Below are positions 33,217 through 42,194 of a stretch of DNA of 44,180 nt, piece by piece. The translations under genes and the position numbers were made by a program. Where the stretch lies: the NCBI GenBank assembly GCA_004557315.1, contig SFEH01000003.1, forward strand, positions 1 through 44,180. The letters run 5' to 3'. How positions within the stretch are numbered: position 1 is the stretch's first letter; each line of letters begins with the position of its first letter. Below the pieces are notes generated by a model. The model saw nothing but the letters and a program-made list of their open reading frames with translations. It had not been told where the DNA came from and did not search any database. The DNA is from Bacteroidales bacterium. GTDB taxonomy: Bacteria; Bacteroidota; Bacteroidia; Bacteroidales; UBA3663.

Positions 33217-33596
33217 TAAAGGGGTTCGATAAACAAACTGAGACTCTGTCAGACTATGAGCGCAAGACACTGGTGCCAGTTATGGTAAGGAGTCTTGCAG
33301 GTCATATAGGGAAGGCTGCAGCCATCACGAACAAGTATATCTGTTCGAGGATGAGGCTCTGCGGTTATCAGATCTCAGATGCGAGGGTGCGTAAGATTGT
33401 AAACCACATCCGTACTAATGGTCTGGTGCAGTGTCTGATTGCTACGAGTGGAGGCTATTACGTAGCCGAGACAGAGGAGGAACTGAAAGAGTACGAAGAC
33501 TCACTACTCGGAAGAGAGCAGGCAATCAGAGAGGTCCGTCTGAGTATTGAGAGACAAAGAAAAATAAAATATCACAAAGAACCATGGCAAGATTAG
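33213..33596 (+). CDS. Winged-helix protein, unknown
   Basis: 127 residues from ATG 33213. Layout of a winged helix: LVPVMVRSLAGHIGKAAAIT, then ISDARVRKIVNHIRTNGLVQ, then a wing ending GGYYVA, followed by a charged helix. Similar proteins occur in Bacteroidales phages near replication genes. DNA binding is inferred. Confidence 0.65.
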   Translation: MIKGFDKQTETLSDYERKTLVPVMVRSLAGHIGKAAAITNKYICSRMRLCGYQISDARVRKIVNHIRTNGLVQCLIATSGGYYVAETEEELKEYEDSLLGREQAIREVRLSIERQRKIKYHKEPWQD

Positions 33597-33820
33597 ATTG
33601 GAAGAGGTTCCGGGATGAGGAACCAAAGGTCGGATCACGAATCATCCGAGCACTGTACGATAGGAACCGCAAAAACGTTCACGGGCTGAGAACTATTACG
33701 TACTACGTTGATACGTGGACTTCGGGAGCTGATATACAGAAGTTGAGAGACTGGGAGAGAGAGCACCCGAACCTCGAATATTACTTCGCAGAGTTCGAGG
33801 AGGTGGTTCCATGTGGCTGA
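33584..33820 (+). CDS. Small protein, unknown
   Basis: 78 residues, rich in Arg, Glu and aromatic residues (ALYDRNRKNVHGLRTITYY). Overlaps neighbours on both sides, so it is part of the operon. The repeated Tyr/Trp and its size are reminiscent of small phage proteins in recombination operons; no family known to me. Confidence 0.55.
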   Translation: MARLDWKRFRDEEPKVGSRIIRALYDRNRKNVHGLRTITYYVDTWTSGADIQKLRDWEREHPNLEYYFAEFEEVVPCG

Positions 33821-33906
33821 TATGTAATGAGCTAAAGAAGGGCAAGCCTGATGTGGGTATACGTCAATACACCTCCACGCTGGTGGTAGTGAACGAAAAT
33901 GAATGA
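33811..33906 (+). CDS. Very short overlapping ORF (31 aa), doubtful
   Basis: ATG inside the end of the previous gene gives MWLICNELKKGKPDVGIRQY and a short tail before TGA. Tight overlap is typical of this operon and the codon use is normal, but the product is very short. Confidence 0.3.
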   Translation: MWLICNELKKGKPDVGIRQYTSTLVVVNENE

Positions 33907-33928
33907 GAAAGAATAAAACAGAAAGAAA

Positions 33929-34087
33929 ATGAATATTACAAAAGAACACAACTGCACCAAGTGCAAACTCTGTGGCATCCTGAAACAGGTAGACGAGAAG
34001 ACCAAAGAAGAGTTTGAGGCACACGTATGCTCAGTCAATGACAATATGCGTGTGAATCATCACATGATATGCGAGGAGTTTACTTGA
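33929..34087 (+). CDS. Small Cys-rich (zinc-type) protein
   Basis: 52 residues: HNCTKCKLCGIL (Cys-x2-Cys-x2-Cys), then a helix, then Cys36 and a HHMIC end. Spacing suggests one zinc site. It is the last gene of the long operon, 32 bp before the terminator. Function unknown. Confidence 0.5.
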   Translation: MNITKEHNCTKCKLCGILKQVDEKTKEEFEAHVCSVNDNMRVNHHMICEEFT

Positions 34088-34118
34088 TTGTGGACTCTTG
34101 GCTTTTTGTTGCTTTCGT

Positions 34119-34157
34119 GTGGGGTGTAGTCAAAGTGGCTGCACCCCACTTTTTTTT
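34119..34157 (+). terminator. Strong Rho-independent terminator
   Basis: GTGGGGTG (34119-34126) pairs with CACCCCAC (34142-34149), and the stem can extend inward through TAGTC/GTGGCTG with wobble pairs. A run of eight T follows (34150-34157). It ends the recombination/replication operon. Confidence 0.9.
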
Positions 34158-34177
34158 GTTTGTTTGTTTCTGAAAAC

Positions 34178-34208
34178 TTGGAAAGTTTAAAGAAAATCAG
34201 TATATTTG
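34178..34208 (+). promoter_or_regulatory. Promoter of packaging/tail operon with degenerate operator
   Basis: TTG (34178-34180), 20-bp spacer, TATATTTG (34201-34208): a good Bacteroidetes promoter. Within the spacer, TAAAGAAAATCAGTA (34188-34202) matches the repressor operator fully on the left half and at four of six bases on the right. Confidence 0.7.
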
Positions 34209-34255
34209 CACCGATATATCTTTATAAGTTTAAACGAATTATTTATAGAACTGGT

Positions 34256-35038
34256 ATGAGTGAATTTGAATTGAAGTTCGAATTACGGAACGTACCTATC
34301 GGAGAACTGGTAGAGAATGTTGGTCAGATCCCGAATGTTCCGAAAAATCCTCGTAAGATTACGAAGGAGAGAATGGCTGCACTCATCAAGTCCATCAAGG
34401 AGTCTCCTGAGATGGAGAAACTGAACGAAATTATCGTTTATCCTTACGATGGCAAGATGGTTGCGGTAAGTGGCAATCATAGACTGAGGGCGAGACGTGA
34501 GCTCGGCTGGCCAGTGGCTCTGTGCAAGGTGCTTGATGAGAACACGCCTGCAGAGAAACTGAGAGAATACGTACTCAAAGAAAATATGCTCTACGCTCAG
34601 AACGATGAGGACATCATGAAAAACCTCTGGAGCGAGGACGCTATGAAGTGGGACGTACCGCTTTCTATGCAACAGCAAAAGGTAACGGAGTACAGTCGTA
34701 AAATAGAGTCCCCGGTATATGTGCCTACTGGAGAGACTATCGAGGGACCATCAGCCCTATACGATGAGAGCGAGGTAAAAGACCTCGAATATCATATTAA
34801 GGCTGCAGACATTCCTGAGGACGTACGAGACATGCTATTGAAGAGTGCACAGAGGTTCCGTAAGTTCGACTTCTCGAAGGTGGCTGAGTATTACAGCCAA
34901 TGTGAAGACCCCGTCATTCGTGCTCTGATGGAGCGCACGGCAATGGTGATTGTGGACTTCAAGCAAGCAATAGAAAATGGTTTCGTGGTTCTGACTGACG
35001 AAATCACACAAGAATATCTTAGAGAATACGAAGAATGA
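34256..35038 (+). CDS. ParB/Srx-fold nuclease-like protein
   Basis: 260 residues from ATG 34256. The first ~120 residues are a ParB domain: VPIGELVENVGQIPNVPKNP, then IKESPEMEKLNEIIVYPYDG and VSGNHRLRARRELGW, the latter being the conserved binding/catalytic G-x-H-R box. The remaining part is helical. Phage ParB-like proteins often bind NTP or cut DNA and are found before terminase genes. The stop overlaps the glycosyltransferase start by four bases, linking the two. Confidence 0.82.
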   Translation: MSEFELKFELRNVPIGELVENVGQIPNVPKNPRKITKERMAALIKSIKESPEMEKLNEIIVYPYDGKMVAVSGNHRLRARRELGWPVALCKVLDENTPAEKLREYVLKENMLYAQNDEDIMKNLWSEDAMKWDVPLSMQQQKVTEYSRKIESPVYVPTGETIEGPSALYDESEVKDLEYHIKAADIPEDVRDMLLKSAQRFRKFDFSKVAEYYSQCEDPVIRALMERTAMVIVDFKQAIENGFVVLTDEITQEYLREYEE

Positions 35039-35892
35039 TGAAGTACAATTTCGCTGCGTTTATCCTGACGCATGGCAGACCAGAGCACGTATACACATAC
35101 AAGACTCTGAGGTCACAGGGGTACACCGGTAAGATTTACATAGTCATTGATGATGAAGACCCGACCGAGAATGAGTACCGAAAGAAATTTGGGACGGAGG
35201 TAGTCCAATTCTCGAAGACAGAGATAGGAAAGACCTTCGACCTGGGAGATAACTTCGTCGACAAGAGAGGAGTCATTATCTATGCCCGCAACGCTTGCTT
35301 TGAACTGGCCAAGCAACTGGGTGTGGAATACTTCATCGAACTGGACGACGACTACACCAATTTCAGTTTCAGGTTCAATGAGAAACTGGACTTCAAGGCG
35401 AAGACCATCAAGAACCTCGACCGGATCTTCGAAATCATGGTCAACTTCTACAATGCCTGTGGTGAGAAGTGCATCACCTTTGCTATGGCTCAGGGAGGTG
35501 ACTTCATAGGCGGAGGAGCAGGAACCTACGGAAAGGAAATTGCATTGAAGCGGAAGGCGATGAACACCTTCGTCTGCTCTGTGCACAGACCTTTCAAGTT
35601 CGTGGGTCGTATCAATGAGGATGTAAACACGTACACCAGCCTGACCTATCGAGGGGCAATGATGCTATCCATGCCAATGCTCTGCATGAACCAGAAGAGG
35701 ACACAGAGCAACGCTGGAGGCATGACGGAGGTGTATCTGGAGAGTGGAACATATCTAAAGTCGTTCTACTCTGTCATTTATCATCCTGCAGGTGTGCGCG
35801 TGAAACTGATGACTACAAAATACGTGAGGTTGCACCACGCTATTGGATGGCGTTACACTGCACCTCTGATAGTAAGAGAAAGGGGCAAGTAA
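35035..35892 (+). CDS. GREB1/TAGT-type glycosyltransferase
   Basis: 285 residues. Starts with a GT-A-like nucleotide-sugar fold (FAAFILTHGRPEHVYTYKTL, IYIVIDDEDP), and has ARNACFELAKQLGVEYFIEL then the acidic DDD at 104-106, expected to bind the metal. Relatives are the TET/JBP-associated glycosyltransferases, predicted to modify DNA bases, and are often beside ParB-like genes in phages. The substrate is not visible; no TET/JBP oxygenase or nucleotide-modifying gene is present here. An alternative target is a virion or host glycan. Confidence 0.7.
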   Translation: MMKYNFAAFILTHGRPEHVYTYKTLRSQGYTGKIYIVIDDEDPTENEYRKKFGTEVVQFSKTEIGKTFDLGDNFVDKRGVIIYARNACFELAKQLGVEYFIELDDDYTNFSFRFNEKLDFKAKTIKNLDRIFEIMVNFYNACGEKCITFAMAQGGDFIGGGAGTYGKEIALKRKAMNTFVCSVHRPFKFVGRINEDVNTYTSLTYRGAMMLSMPMLCMNQKRTQSNAGGMTEVYLESGTYLKSFYSVIYHPAGVRVKLMTTKYVRLHHAIGWRYTAPLIVRERGK

Positions 35893-35893
35893 T

Positions 35894-36340
35894 ATGGCTG
35901 GCAAGGACAATTTGAAGCCTCTCAAGAAGGATGCAGAACTGACGGAGAGTGCAAAGGAGAAGCAAAGGCAAATAAGGTCTAAGGGTGGCAAGGCTCGTGC
36001 TGAGAAGGCGAGGAAGGAAAGAAAGCTAAAAGACCTTATGAAAATGGCTCTGGAGATGAAGGAGCAACAGCCAGTGGTCAAGGAGATGATGAAGGGCAAC
36101 GGCTGGGATGCTGACGACATAGACCAGATGGCAGTTATCACCCAGGGGCTCATTATGAGTGCCAAGAAGGGTGACGTATCTGCCTACAATGCCATTCGAG
36201 ATATTATGGGAGAGAAACCAGTGGACGAGACAAAGTTGGCTGGAGGTCTCAGTCTTGATACTAACATTCAGATAGGGTTCGTGGAGACAGACAAGGTACC
36301 TGCATCTGACGAAAGCGAAGTAGATAGCGAAAGAGAATGA
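35894..36340 (+). CDS. Terminase small subunit
   Basis: 148 residues. A basic N-terminal region (QRQIRSKGGKARAEKARKER) is followed by helices and the pattern VITQGLIMSAKKGDVSAYNA ... DIMGEKP, typical of small terminase proteins of Bacteroidales phages. It should recognise phage DNA and feed it to the large subunit, whose ATG overlaps its stop. Confidence 0.75.
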   Translation: MAGKDNLKPLKKDAELTESAKEKQRQIRSKGGKARAEKARKERKLKDLMKMALEMKEQQPVVKEMMKGNGWDADDIDQMAVITQGLIMSAKKGDVSAYNAIRDIMGEKPVDETKLAGGLSLDTNIQIGFVETDKVPASDESEVDSERE

Positions 36341-37518
36341 TACCGTACAAGGTCATAGGTCCGTTATTTCGGGCTAACATAGAGCAAGGCTGGAGAACGT
36401 ACATCAATCAAGGTGGAACGTCCTCTGGAAAGACCTACACCATCATGGAGGTCTTGTTTTACTTTGCTATGACCGAAGCGAGGACAGTCATTACAGTGGT
36501 AGGCCAGGACTTCCCAAACTTGAAGGTGGGCGCGTATCGTGATGCGAAGACCATCATCTCAGAGAGTGACTGGATGAGCCAGTACTTCAAGGTTAATGAG
36601 TCAGGCCACTTCATTACTGGTCGTAATGGTTCTGTGATTGAGTTCCAATCGTATGCTGATGCACAGGACGCAAAGAACGGTAAGAGAGACTATTTATTCG
36701 TCAACGAGGCGAATGGTGTAGGCTACGAGATATACTGGCAGCTCGCTATCCGTACCAGAAAGAAGATATACATCGACTACAACCCATCAGAGAGGTTCTG
36801 GGCACATAATAAGGTGAAGGGAACAAAGGGAACGAAGTTCATAATCTCGGATCACAGAGGCAATCCGTTCCTTAGCAGGGAAGAGCACGAGCGCATCGAG
36901 AATATTGAAGACCCAGAACTATGGAAGGTGTACGCTCGAGGACTCACTGGTCGTCTGTCTGGTCTGATATTCCCACACTACAACATAGTTGATGAGATGC
37001 CACCATTAGCAGACTGCAAGATACATGGCTATGGTCTCGACTTCGGTTTCACAAATGACCCTACGGCTCTGGTCGAGTGTGCGCTGGCTCATGGGGAACT
37101 ATGGACAGACTTGCATATCTACTCCACAGGCATGACCAATCCGATGATTGCTCGAGAGGCTAAGGAGGGAGGAGTCACGAGAAGAGACCTCATAGTTGCA
37201 GATAGTGCCGAACCGAAGAGCATAGCAGAGCTCAAGGCAGAGGGTCTCTGGGTAGTGCCTACGGTGAAGGGTAACGACTCCATCTCTGTTGGTATTGATA
37301 TTCTGAGGCGGTATAAATGGAACGTCACACGGCGCTCTGTTGGTCTCATTGAAGAGTTGAACGCCTACAAGTACAAGAAGGACAGAGACGGCAAGCAAAC
37401 GAACACTCCGATTGATGCTTGGAACCATGCCATAGATGCCACTCGTTACTTCGCACAGATGAAGTTGAACCTAAAACGCTCTGGAACTGCCAGGGCACAT
37501 TATAACAAACTCGATTAA
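36337..37518 (+). CDS. terL: Terminase large subunit
   Basis: 393 residues. Walker A GGTSSGKT (26-33), Walker B YLFVNEA with Glu124, coupling motif later, and a C-terminal RNase H-like nuclease domain with GLDFGFTNDPTALV (first Asp) and LIVADSAEPKS (second). It packages DNA through the portal using ATP and cuts the concatemer. Slightly short for the family but all core motifs are seen. Confidence 0.95.
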   Translation: MIPYKVIGPLFRANIEQGWRTYINQGGTSSGKTYTIMEVLFYFAMTEARTVITVVGQDFPNLKVGAYRDAKTIISESDWMSQYFKVNESGHFITGRNGSVIEFQSYADAQDAKNGKRDYLFVNEANGVGYEIYWQLAIRTRKKIYIDYNPSERFWAHNKVKGTKGTKFIISDHRGNPFLSREEHERIENIEDPELWKVYARGLTGRLSGLIFPHYNIVDEMPPLADCKIHGYGLDFGFTNDPTALVECALAHGELWTDLHIYSTGMTNPMIAREAKEGGVTRRDLIVADSAEPKSIAELKAEGLWVVPTVKGNDSISVGIDILRRYKWNVTRRSVGLIEELNAYKYKKDRDGKQTNTPIDAWNHAIDATRYFAQMKLNLKRSGTARAHYNKLD

Positions 37519-37521
37519 AGG

Positions 37522-38070
37522 ATGGAAGCAAAAACGAAATTCAAATCATGGCTCACTCTGGCTCTGTTCTCTCGGAGTCTGGAGAGTCTGAAACTGGAGA
37601 CACTGACGAGACCATTGAAGGTGGGCAAGGTGGTGACTCCTGAGACGTTGAACGACATGACGATGGGTCAGATGGTCACCCTCTCATCGTGTGATGATGG
37701 TCGGAAGATGTTCTACGTTGTGTGCGAGACGTTGTTGGGTATGAAGGCGAAGGAGGTGGACAGATGCAAGGCCGTAGAGGTTGTCCGCTTCGTTGGCTGG
37801 GTAGTGGGAAGGGTGCAGCGCATCAATGCACTCTTTGATGGTGTGAAGAGCAAGCCAGAGCCTGAGGAGGTGAGGGCAGGCATCCATAAGCTCAATTTCG
37901 GCATCTTTGGACTGATAGACTGGTACGCTAAGCGAATGGGCATCTCGGATCACGAGGAGGTCATGCACGTCACTTGGGGAAGGGTCTACAAATGTCTCGA
38001 GATGGATAATAAGACAGCAGAGTATCAGAAACGACTTCAAAAAATATACATAGATGAGCATAGAAGATAA
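37522..38070 (+). CDS. Unknown protein after terminase
   Basis: 182 residues, helical. Starts MEAKTKFKSWLTLALF and includes NDMTMGQMVTLSS and a C-terminal LIDWYAKRMGIS segment. Its start follows the terminase stop by three bases and its end overlaps the next gene by 17. Location between terminase and tail-completion genes suggests a morphogenesis role (connector or tail assembly); the family is not known to me. Confidence 0.6.
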   Translation: MEAKTKFKSWLTLALFSRSLESLKLETLTRPLKVGKVVTPETLNDMTMGQMVTLSSCDDGRKMFYVVCETLLGMKAKEVDRCKAVEVVRFVGWVVGRVQRINALFDGVKSKPEPEEVRAGIHKLNFGIFGLIDWYAKRMGISDHEEVMHVTWGRVYKCLEMDNKTAEYQKRLQKIYIDEHRR

Positions 38071-38479
38071 AATCAGGGAGGTAGCTAAGAAGGGCTGGCC
38101 ATCACATGGGTTCGTACTGGAAGACTGGGAAGGGGTAGACAGAGCAGTGGACAAGACAGACCTTCCAGCAATAGTGTGCTTTCTCGTTGAGGATGGAACA
38201 CTGGAGTTCAAAAACGGAAGGTGCAAGGACTCGGAAGACCTCATTCTCGCCTTCATTGATAAGGTTCCGAGGGATGCAGACGGAGACGAGAACAAGAGCG
38301 TATTCCTGAGCATGAAGGGACTGGCAAAGGACTTCATTGCAGCTCTCTCAAAGTGTGGCTATTTTGAGCCTATCGGCCAGCGAATCACATACCACTCTCT
38401 GTACGAGGTTCTCGCCTCAAACGTATCTGGTCTGTGGTGCCGTATCACATTGAAGGAACTTCAAGGCGTTTGCGTATGA
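38054..38479 (+). CDS. Unknown tail-region protein
   Basis: 141 residues. Patterns: an N-terminal HTH-like helical section, then a C-terminal LASNVSGLWCRITLKELQGV, similar to short proteins seen at the head of tail operons. Its stop overlaps the next start as ATGA. Could be a tail terminator or an adaptor; no direct evidence. Confidence 0.55.
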   Translation: MSIEDKIREVAKKGWPSHGFVLEDWEGVDRAVDKTDLPAIVCFLVEDGTLEFKNGRCKDSEDLILAFIDKVPRDADGDENKSVFLSMKGLAKDFIAALSKCGYFEPIGQRITYHSLYEVLASNVSGLWCRITLKELQGVCV

Positions 38480-38994
38480 TAACGGGAGCAGTACCAAGGC
38501 AGATCCTGCAGGATGAGTTGGAGGAGTTGCGTGTGGCGATTATTGCGCACCACCTCTCTGCTGGTCAGAAGGCAAGCGGTAAGACTACAGCCAGCATGCA
38601 CGTGGAGGTCACAGAGACGAGAGGAACGCTTTTCGGTAGGTCTGCGTTTGGTACTCTGGAGACAGGACGCAAGGCTGGCAAGGTTCCTGCTGGATTCACT
38701 GGTATTATCAAACAGTGGATGAAGGACAAGGGCATAGAGGCTGAGCCTATCCCGTACAAGACCGATAGACCGCACAAGTACACACCGAAGGAGAGAGGCG
38801 AAAACACTCTGGCGTTCCTGATTGCCAGAAAGATTAAAAAGTCGGGCACACAGCTCTTTAGACAAGGTGGTAGGTCTGACATATACTCGAATGAGGTTCC
38901 GGTAACTACACGTAAAATCGGTGAGAGATTACTGGAGATGCTGAGCACAGAGGTAAAATCGATAAAACTTAATAACAAGGAGGTTATCAAATGA
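38476..38994 (+). CDS. Tail completion protein (HK97 gp10-like)
   Basis: 172 residues from ATG 38476. N-terminal helix, then HVEVTETRGTLFGRSAFGTL and a Gly/Lys-rich region, ending in a long helix. This size and pattern, with a central basic loop (PYKTDRPHKYTPKERGE), is common for HK97 gp10/tail completion proteins. It joins the tail to the head adaptor. Confidence 0.55.
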   Translation: MITGAVPRQILQDELEELRVAIIAHHLSAGQKASGKTTASMHVEVTETRGTLFGRSAFGTLETGRKAGKVPAGFTGIIKQWMKDKGIEAEPIPYKTDRPHKYTPKERGENTLAFLIARKIKKSGTQLFRQGGRSDIYSNEVPVTTRKIGERLLEMLSTEVKSIKLNNKEVIK

Positions 38995-40091
38995 GGAGCG
39001 AGACAAAGAATGGCATAACATTGAAGTTCCCGGATGAGGTGGGCTTCGTGTTCAATCCATGTCTGTTCATTGCTGAGGGTGAGAACATGGCACACATGCA
39101 GTTGACGATGACTGATGAGGAGGGCAACAGCGCCGATGTGACTTATCAGGCATTCGGAAATGGTTGCTACGCTGATGTGAGAGAGTACGTGCAGACGTTC
39201 TTTGATACAATGGCGTTTGGCAATGTGGACTACCAGAGAGTAGTCAAAACTTCTATGGGTAAGAACTTCACCATCAAGGTGTGGGTAGTTCAGAATGACG
39301 AGACAGAGGCATCTTTCGAGGTCTCTGTGTTCTATATCTGGGGAGCGTTGAAAATAGGAGGCCAAGAGACCTACAACGGGCACAGAGTCCTGACGTGGTT
39401 CCGTGGGTTCCCATTCTCATTTGGTATCTTCTCACTTGGCGGATCTCTTCTCTTCTGTAGGGATGGAGTTCCAGACCGCTTCGAGAACACTGATGGCAGA
39501 GGAGTGTACAATGTGCCGATGCTGGAGAGTGACGACTGCAAGAGTTTCTTCACCATCAAGGACTGCACAGGTGCGTTTGTAGCTATGACCTTCGACTCCA
39601 CATTTGATATGACATTCAAGTACAGTGGAGGTGGCGAGAAGACTGAGAAACTACGTATCAATGTGATTGATGGAGAGGCAGACGGATATTATCTCAGATG
39701 GATAGACCGCCACGGCTTCTATTGTTACTATCTGTTTAAGGCCGGTGAGGAGTCACGCAAGACTACAGCCGAGGATAAGTTCGTACGTAATAACCTCCTG
39801 GCATACGATATGAGTTACGGCTACGAGGGATATACTGGAAGACAGCAACAGATGAGCAGAGAGGACACCATACCGGTGTGTGCACCTCTCGTAGACTCTG
39901 AGACATTCGACATGTTATTTGATGTGGCTACATCTCCATGTGTAGACCTCTTTGCTGGATATGATGAGGAGGGCACCCCGAAGTGGATAAGTGTCACAGT
40001 GCAGGCTGGAACGTATAAGAAGAGCACACAGGTACTGCAGGACTTCATTTGTCATATCGTGATGCCTGATGTATCAATTCAAAAATTATAG
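38991..40091 (+). CDS. Structural tail-tip protein, unknown
   Basis: 366 residues, beta-rich, beginning MRSETKNGITLKFPDEVGFV. Several repeats of aromatic-rich strands (FYIWGALKIGG, YYLRWIDRHGFYCYYLF). It lies between tail completion and the large tail-tip gene upstream of the tape measure. A distal tail or tip component is likely by place only. Confidence 0.6.
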   Translation: MRSETKNGITLKFPDEVGFVFNPCLFIAEGENMAHMQLTMTDEEGNSADVTYQAFGNGCYADVREYVQTFFDTMAFGNVDYQRVVKTSMGKNFTIKVWVVQNDETEASFEVSVFYIWGALKIGGQETYNGHRVLTWFRGFPFSFGIFSLGGSLLFCRDGVPDRFENTDGRGVYNVPMLESDDCKSFFTIKDCTGAFVAMTFDSTFDMTFKYSGGGEKTEKLRINVIDGEADGYYLRWIDRHGFYCYYLFKAGEESRKTTAEDKFVRNNLLAYDMSYGYEGYTGRQQQMSREDTIPVCAPLVDSETFDMLFDVATSPCVDLFAGYDEEGTPKWISVTVQAGTYKKSTQVLQDFICHIVMPDVSIQKL

Positions 40092-40094
40092 GCC

Positions 40095-42191
40095 ATGACA
40101 GACGAAAGACTTTATATCGACGGTATGCTGGTCGATACTGATGAGGACACCAAAATCACGATGGATATCAAGAGCAATTTGTTTAGAGATGTGTCGAAGA
40201 TAGCGAGTAACACCACCTATACGGTGAAACTACCGAAGACGGTACGCAATCAGATGTTGCTGAGACATTCAGATCTGGTGCAGAGCAATCAGGACTACCC
40301 GTATCAGAGGCACACAGCGCGTTATTTCCGTAATGGTGTAGAAGTTATCAAGGAAGGACGTGCGAGCGTTCTGGCAGTAACGAGCGAGGCCATAGAAGTG
40401 TCAATCGTGTGGGGTCTTTATCCGAACTTTTCAAACCTCCTGAGCAAGGGCACTACTCTGAACCAGCTCGAAAGCAATGACAAGATACTCTTTCAGAGTA
40501 GCAACACCCCGAGTGACTACACTGCAGCCCTAACCGAGGACTACTTCTACGCCATCTTCGATATGATTGTGCACGAGGTCACAGTCAACTACGACTGGAG
40601 AGGTTCAAGTGGCATGAGTTATCCTGAGGGAGGAGGTAGGAGTTTCGGGAGTAGCTCGACTTCTACTGGTAGCGTCTCGCTTGGTGGCTCTCGTCCTACT
40701 ACCACCTACGGAGCATATCATCCAGTGGTCAAGGCTGCATGGGTGCTGAAACTTATCAAGGAAAAGGTGGGAGTCGATTTCAAGTTCACTGGTACTGCGA
40801 AGGAGTATCTCGATACTCTTGTGATACCTCTCATCAACAAGAAGAGTAACGAACTCACTTTCGGTTCACAGTTTGAGGCTACTGCAGCAGCAACTACGAA
40901 TGTGGGTGTGGTGCCATTGACTATTGGAGTAGCAAGCAACGTGTTCAGTGGTGATGCTGGAAGTACAGTGCAGGAGTTGGTGGCAGTCTCTGATGCGAAC
41001 GTATTGCTGGATTTCAACGGAGAGTGGCAGTTCGATATTACTGGTGCCCGTCCGAATGGTCACAGCTATACGACTGTCAATGGAGTGACCACAACCACAG
41101 ACAGATATTCCTTCAGTGGTCTGTACTGGCTTCGTTTCCGAGTGCTGGATGCCAAAGGAAATGAGGTTGCAGTCTACAATATGGGAGACTACCGAAACAG
41201 CTACATGCCTGTATCAGTCCCAGGTGGGTACCAGGGCGTAGTGAAGTTCACCTCGAAGGGCTACGGAAAGATAGAGCTCAAGAAGGGTCAGAAGGTCGTT
41301 CTCGAGTGGGCTCATTCTGGTGGTGGTTTGAAGGGTGTGCAGTTCAATGGTGGTACTCTCAAGGCCACTCTGTCTTCTGATGAGTACGTTCCGAGTGGTG
41401 GCTACTTCCCTATCGCCTACAACCTTCCAAAGATTAAAATTATCGAGTTCGTGAAGTTCCTGAGCGTTATCACTGGAACGTTCCCATTGCAGATGAGTAA
41501 GGACAATGTGGTAGAGTTCGTTCCTCTTTCTACGGTCTGGAACAATAAGAAGGAGGCCAAGGACTGGACGAGAAGAGTTATCGCGCAGAAAGCAGAGAAC
41601 AAGCCTTCGAGCCTCGAGTTCAAGATGAGTGACTACGCACAACATAATTACTACAAGTGGAAGGAGGACGACAAGGTCAGTGGCAACTACGATGGAGACA
41701 TTCAGATCGCGAATGATACTCTGGAGACTGAGAGGACAATCTACACCTTCCCATTCTCTGCGTGTGATGGAAACAACGTACCGATGTACACTCCTGCGAA
41801 GAGAACAAGCGGAGGAGGAGGTTCTTTCGGTAGTGGCTCTTCATCCTCTTCTGACAGTTCTACTGATACGGAGAGCACAGAACCGGACTACAATGCTTGC
41901 AATGACCGCATCCTGAGACTCACAAAGGACGAGAATGGCAAGGCAACTCTGATGTTTGACATCAATATGCAGAACATCATAGACGAGAAATACGCTGAGG
42001 TTGTGCAGACTCTTCAAAATGCAAAGATAGTGAAGGAAAAGATGCGTATTCGAGACTTGGAACTCCTCGACTTTGATGAGACCAAACCGATATTCTTGGC
42101 TCAGTACGGTTGCTACTTTGCCGTTACTGAGATAAAGGCCGATACGAATGGTCTGGCAGATGTCACAATGTTACAACTTTCAATACGATAA
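40095..42191 (+). CDS. Large tail-tip/hub protein, unknown family
   Basis: 698 residues, beta-rich with low-complexity Gly/Ser segments (about 180-205 and 570-595). Patterns such as MDIKSNLFRDVSKIASNTTY are shared by tail proteins of Bacteroidales phages. It immediately precedes the tape measure (3 bp gap). Likely a tail-tip or baseplate component. Confidence 0.65.
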   Translation: MTDERLYIDGMLVDTDEDTKITMDIKSNLFRDVSKIASNTTYTVKLPKTVRNQMLLRHSDLVQSNQDYPYQRHTARYFRNGVEVIKEGRASVLAVTSEAIEVSIVWGLYPNFSNLLSKGTTLNQLESNDKILFQSSNTPSDYTAALTEDYFYAIFDMIVHEVTVNYDWRGSSGMSYPEGGGRSFGSSSTSTGSVSLGGSRPTTTYGAYHPVVKAAWVLKLIKEKVGVDFKFTGTAKEYLDTLVIPLINKKSNELTFGSQFEATAAATTNVGVVPLTIGVASNVFSGDAGSTVQELVAVSDANVLLDFNGEWQFDITGARPNGHSYTTVNGVTTTTDRYSFSGLYWLRFRVLDAKGNEVAVYNMGDYRNSYMPVSVPGGYQGVVKFTSKGYGKIELKKGQKVVLEWAHSGGGLKGVQFNGGTLKATLSSDEYVPSGGYFPIAYNLPKIKIIEFVKFLSVITGTFPLQMSKDNVVEFVPLSTVWNNKKEAKDWTRRVIAQKAENKPSSLEFKMSDYAQHNYYKWKEDDKVSGNYDGDIQIANDTLETERTIYTFPFSACDGNNVPMYTPAKRTSGGGGSFGSGSSSSSDSSTDTESTEPDYNACNDRILRLTKDENGKATLMFDINMQNIIDEKYAEVVQTLQNAKIVKEKMRIRDLELLDFDETKPIFLAQYGCYFAVTEIKADTNGLADVTMLQLSIR

Positions 42192-42194
42192 GAT

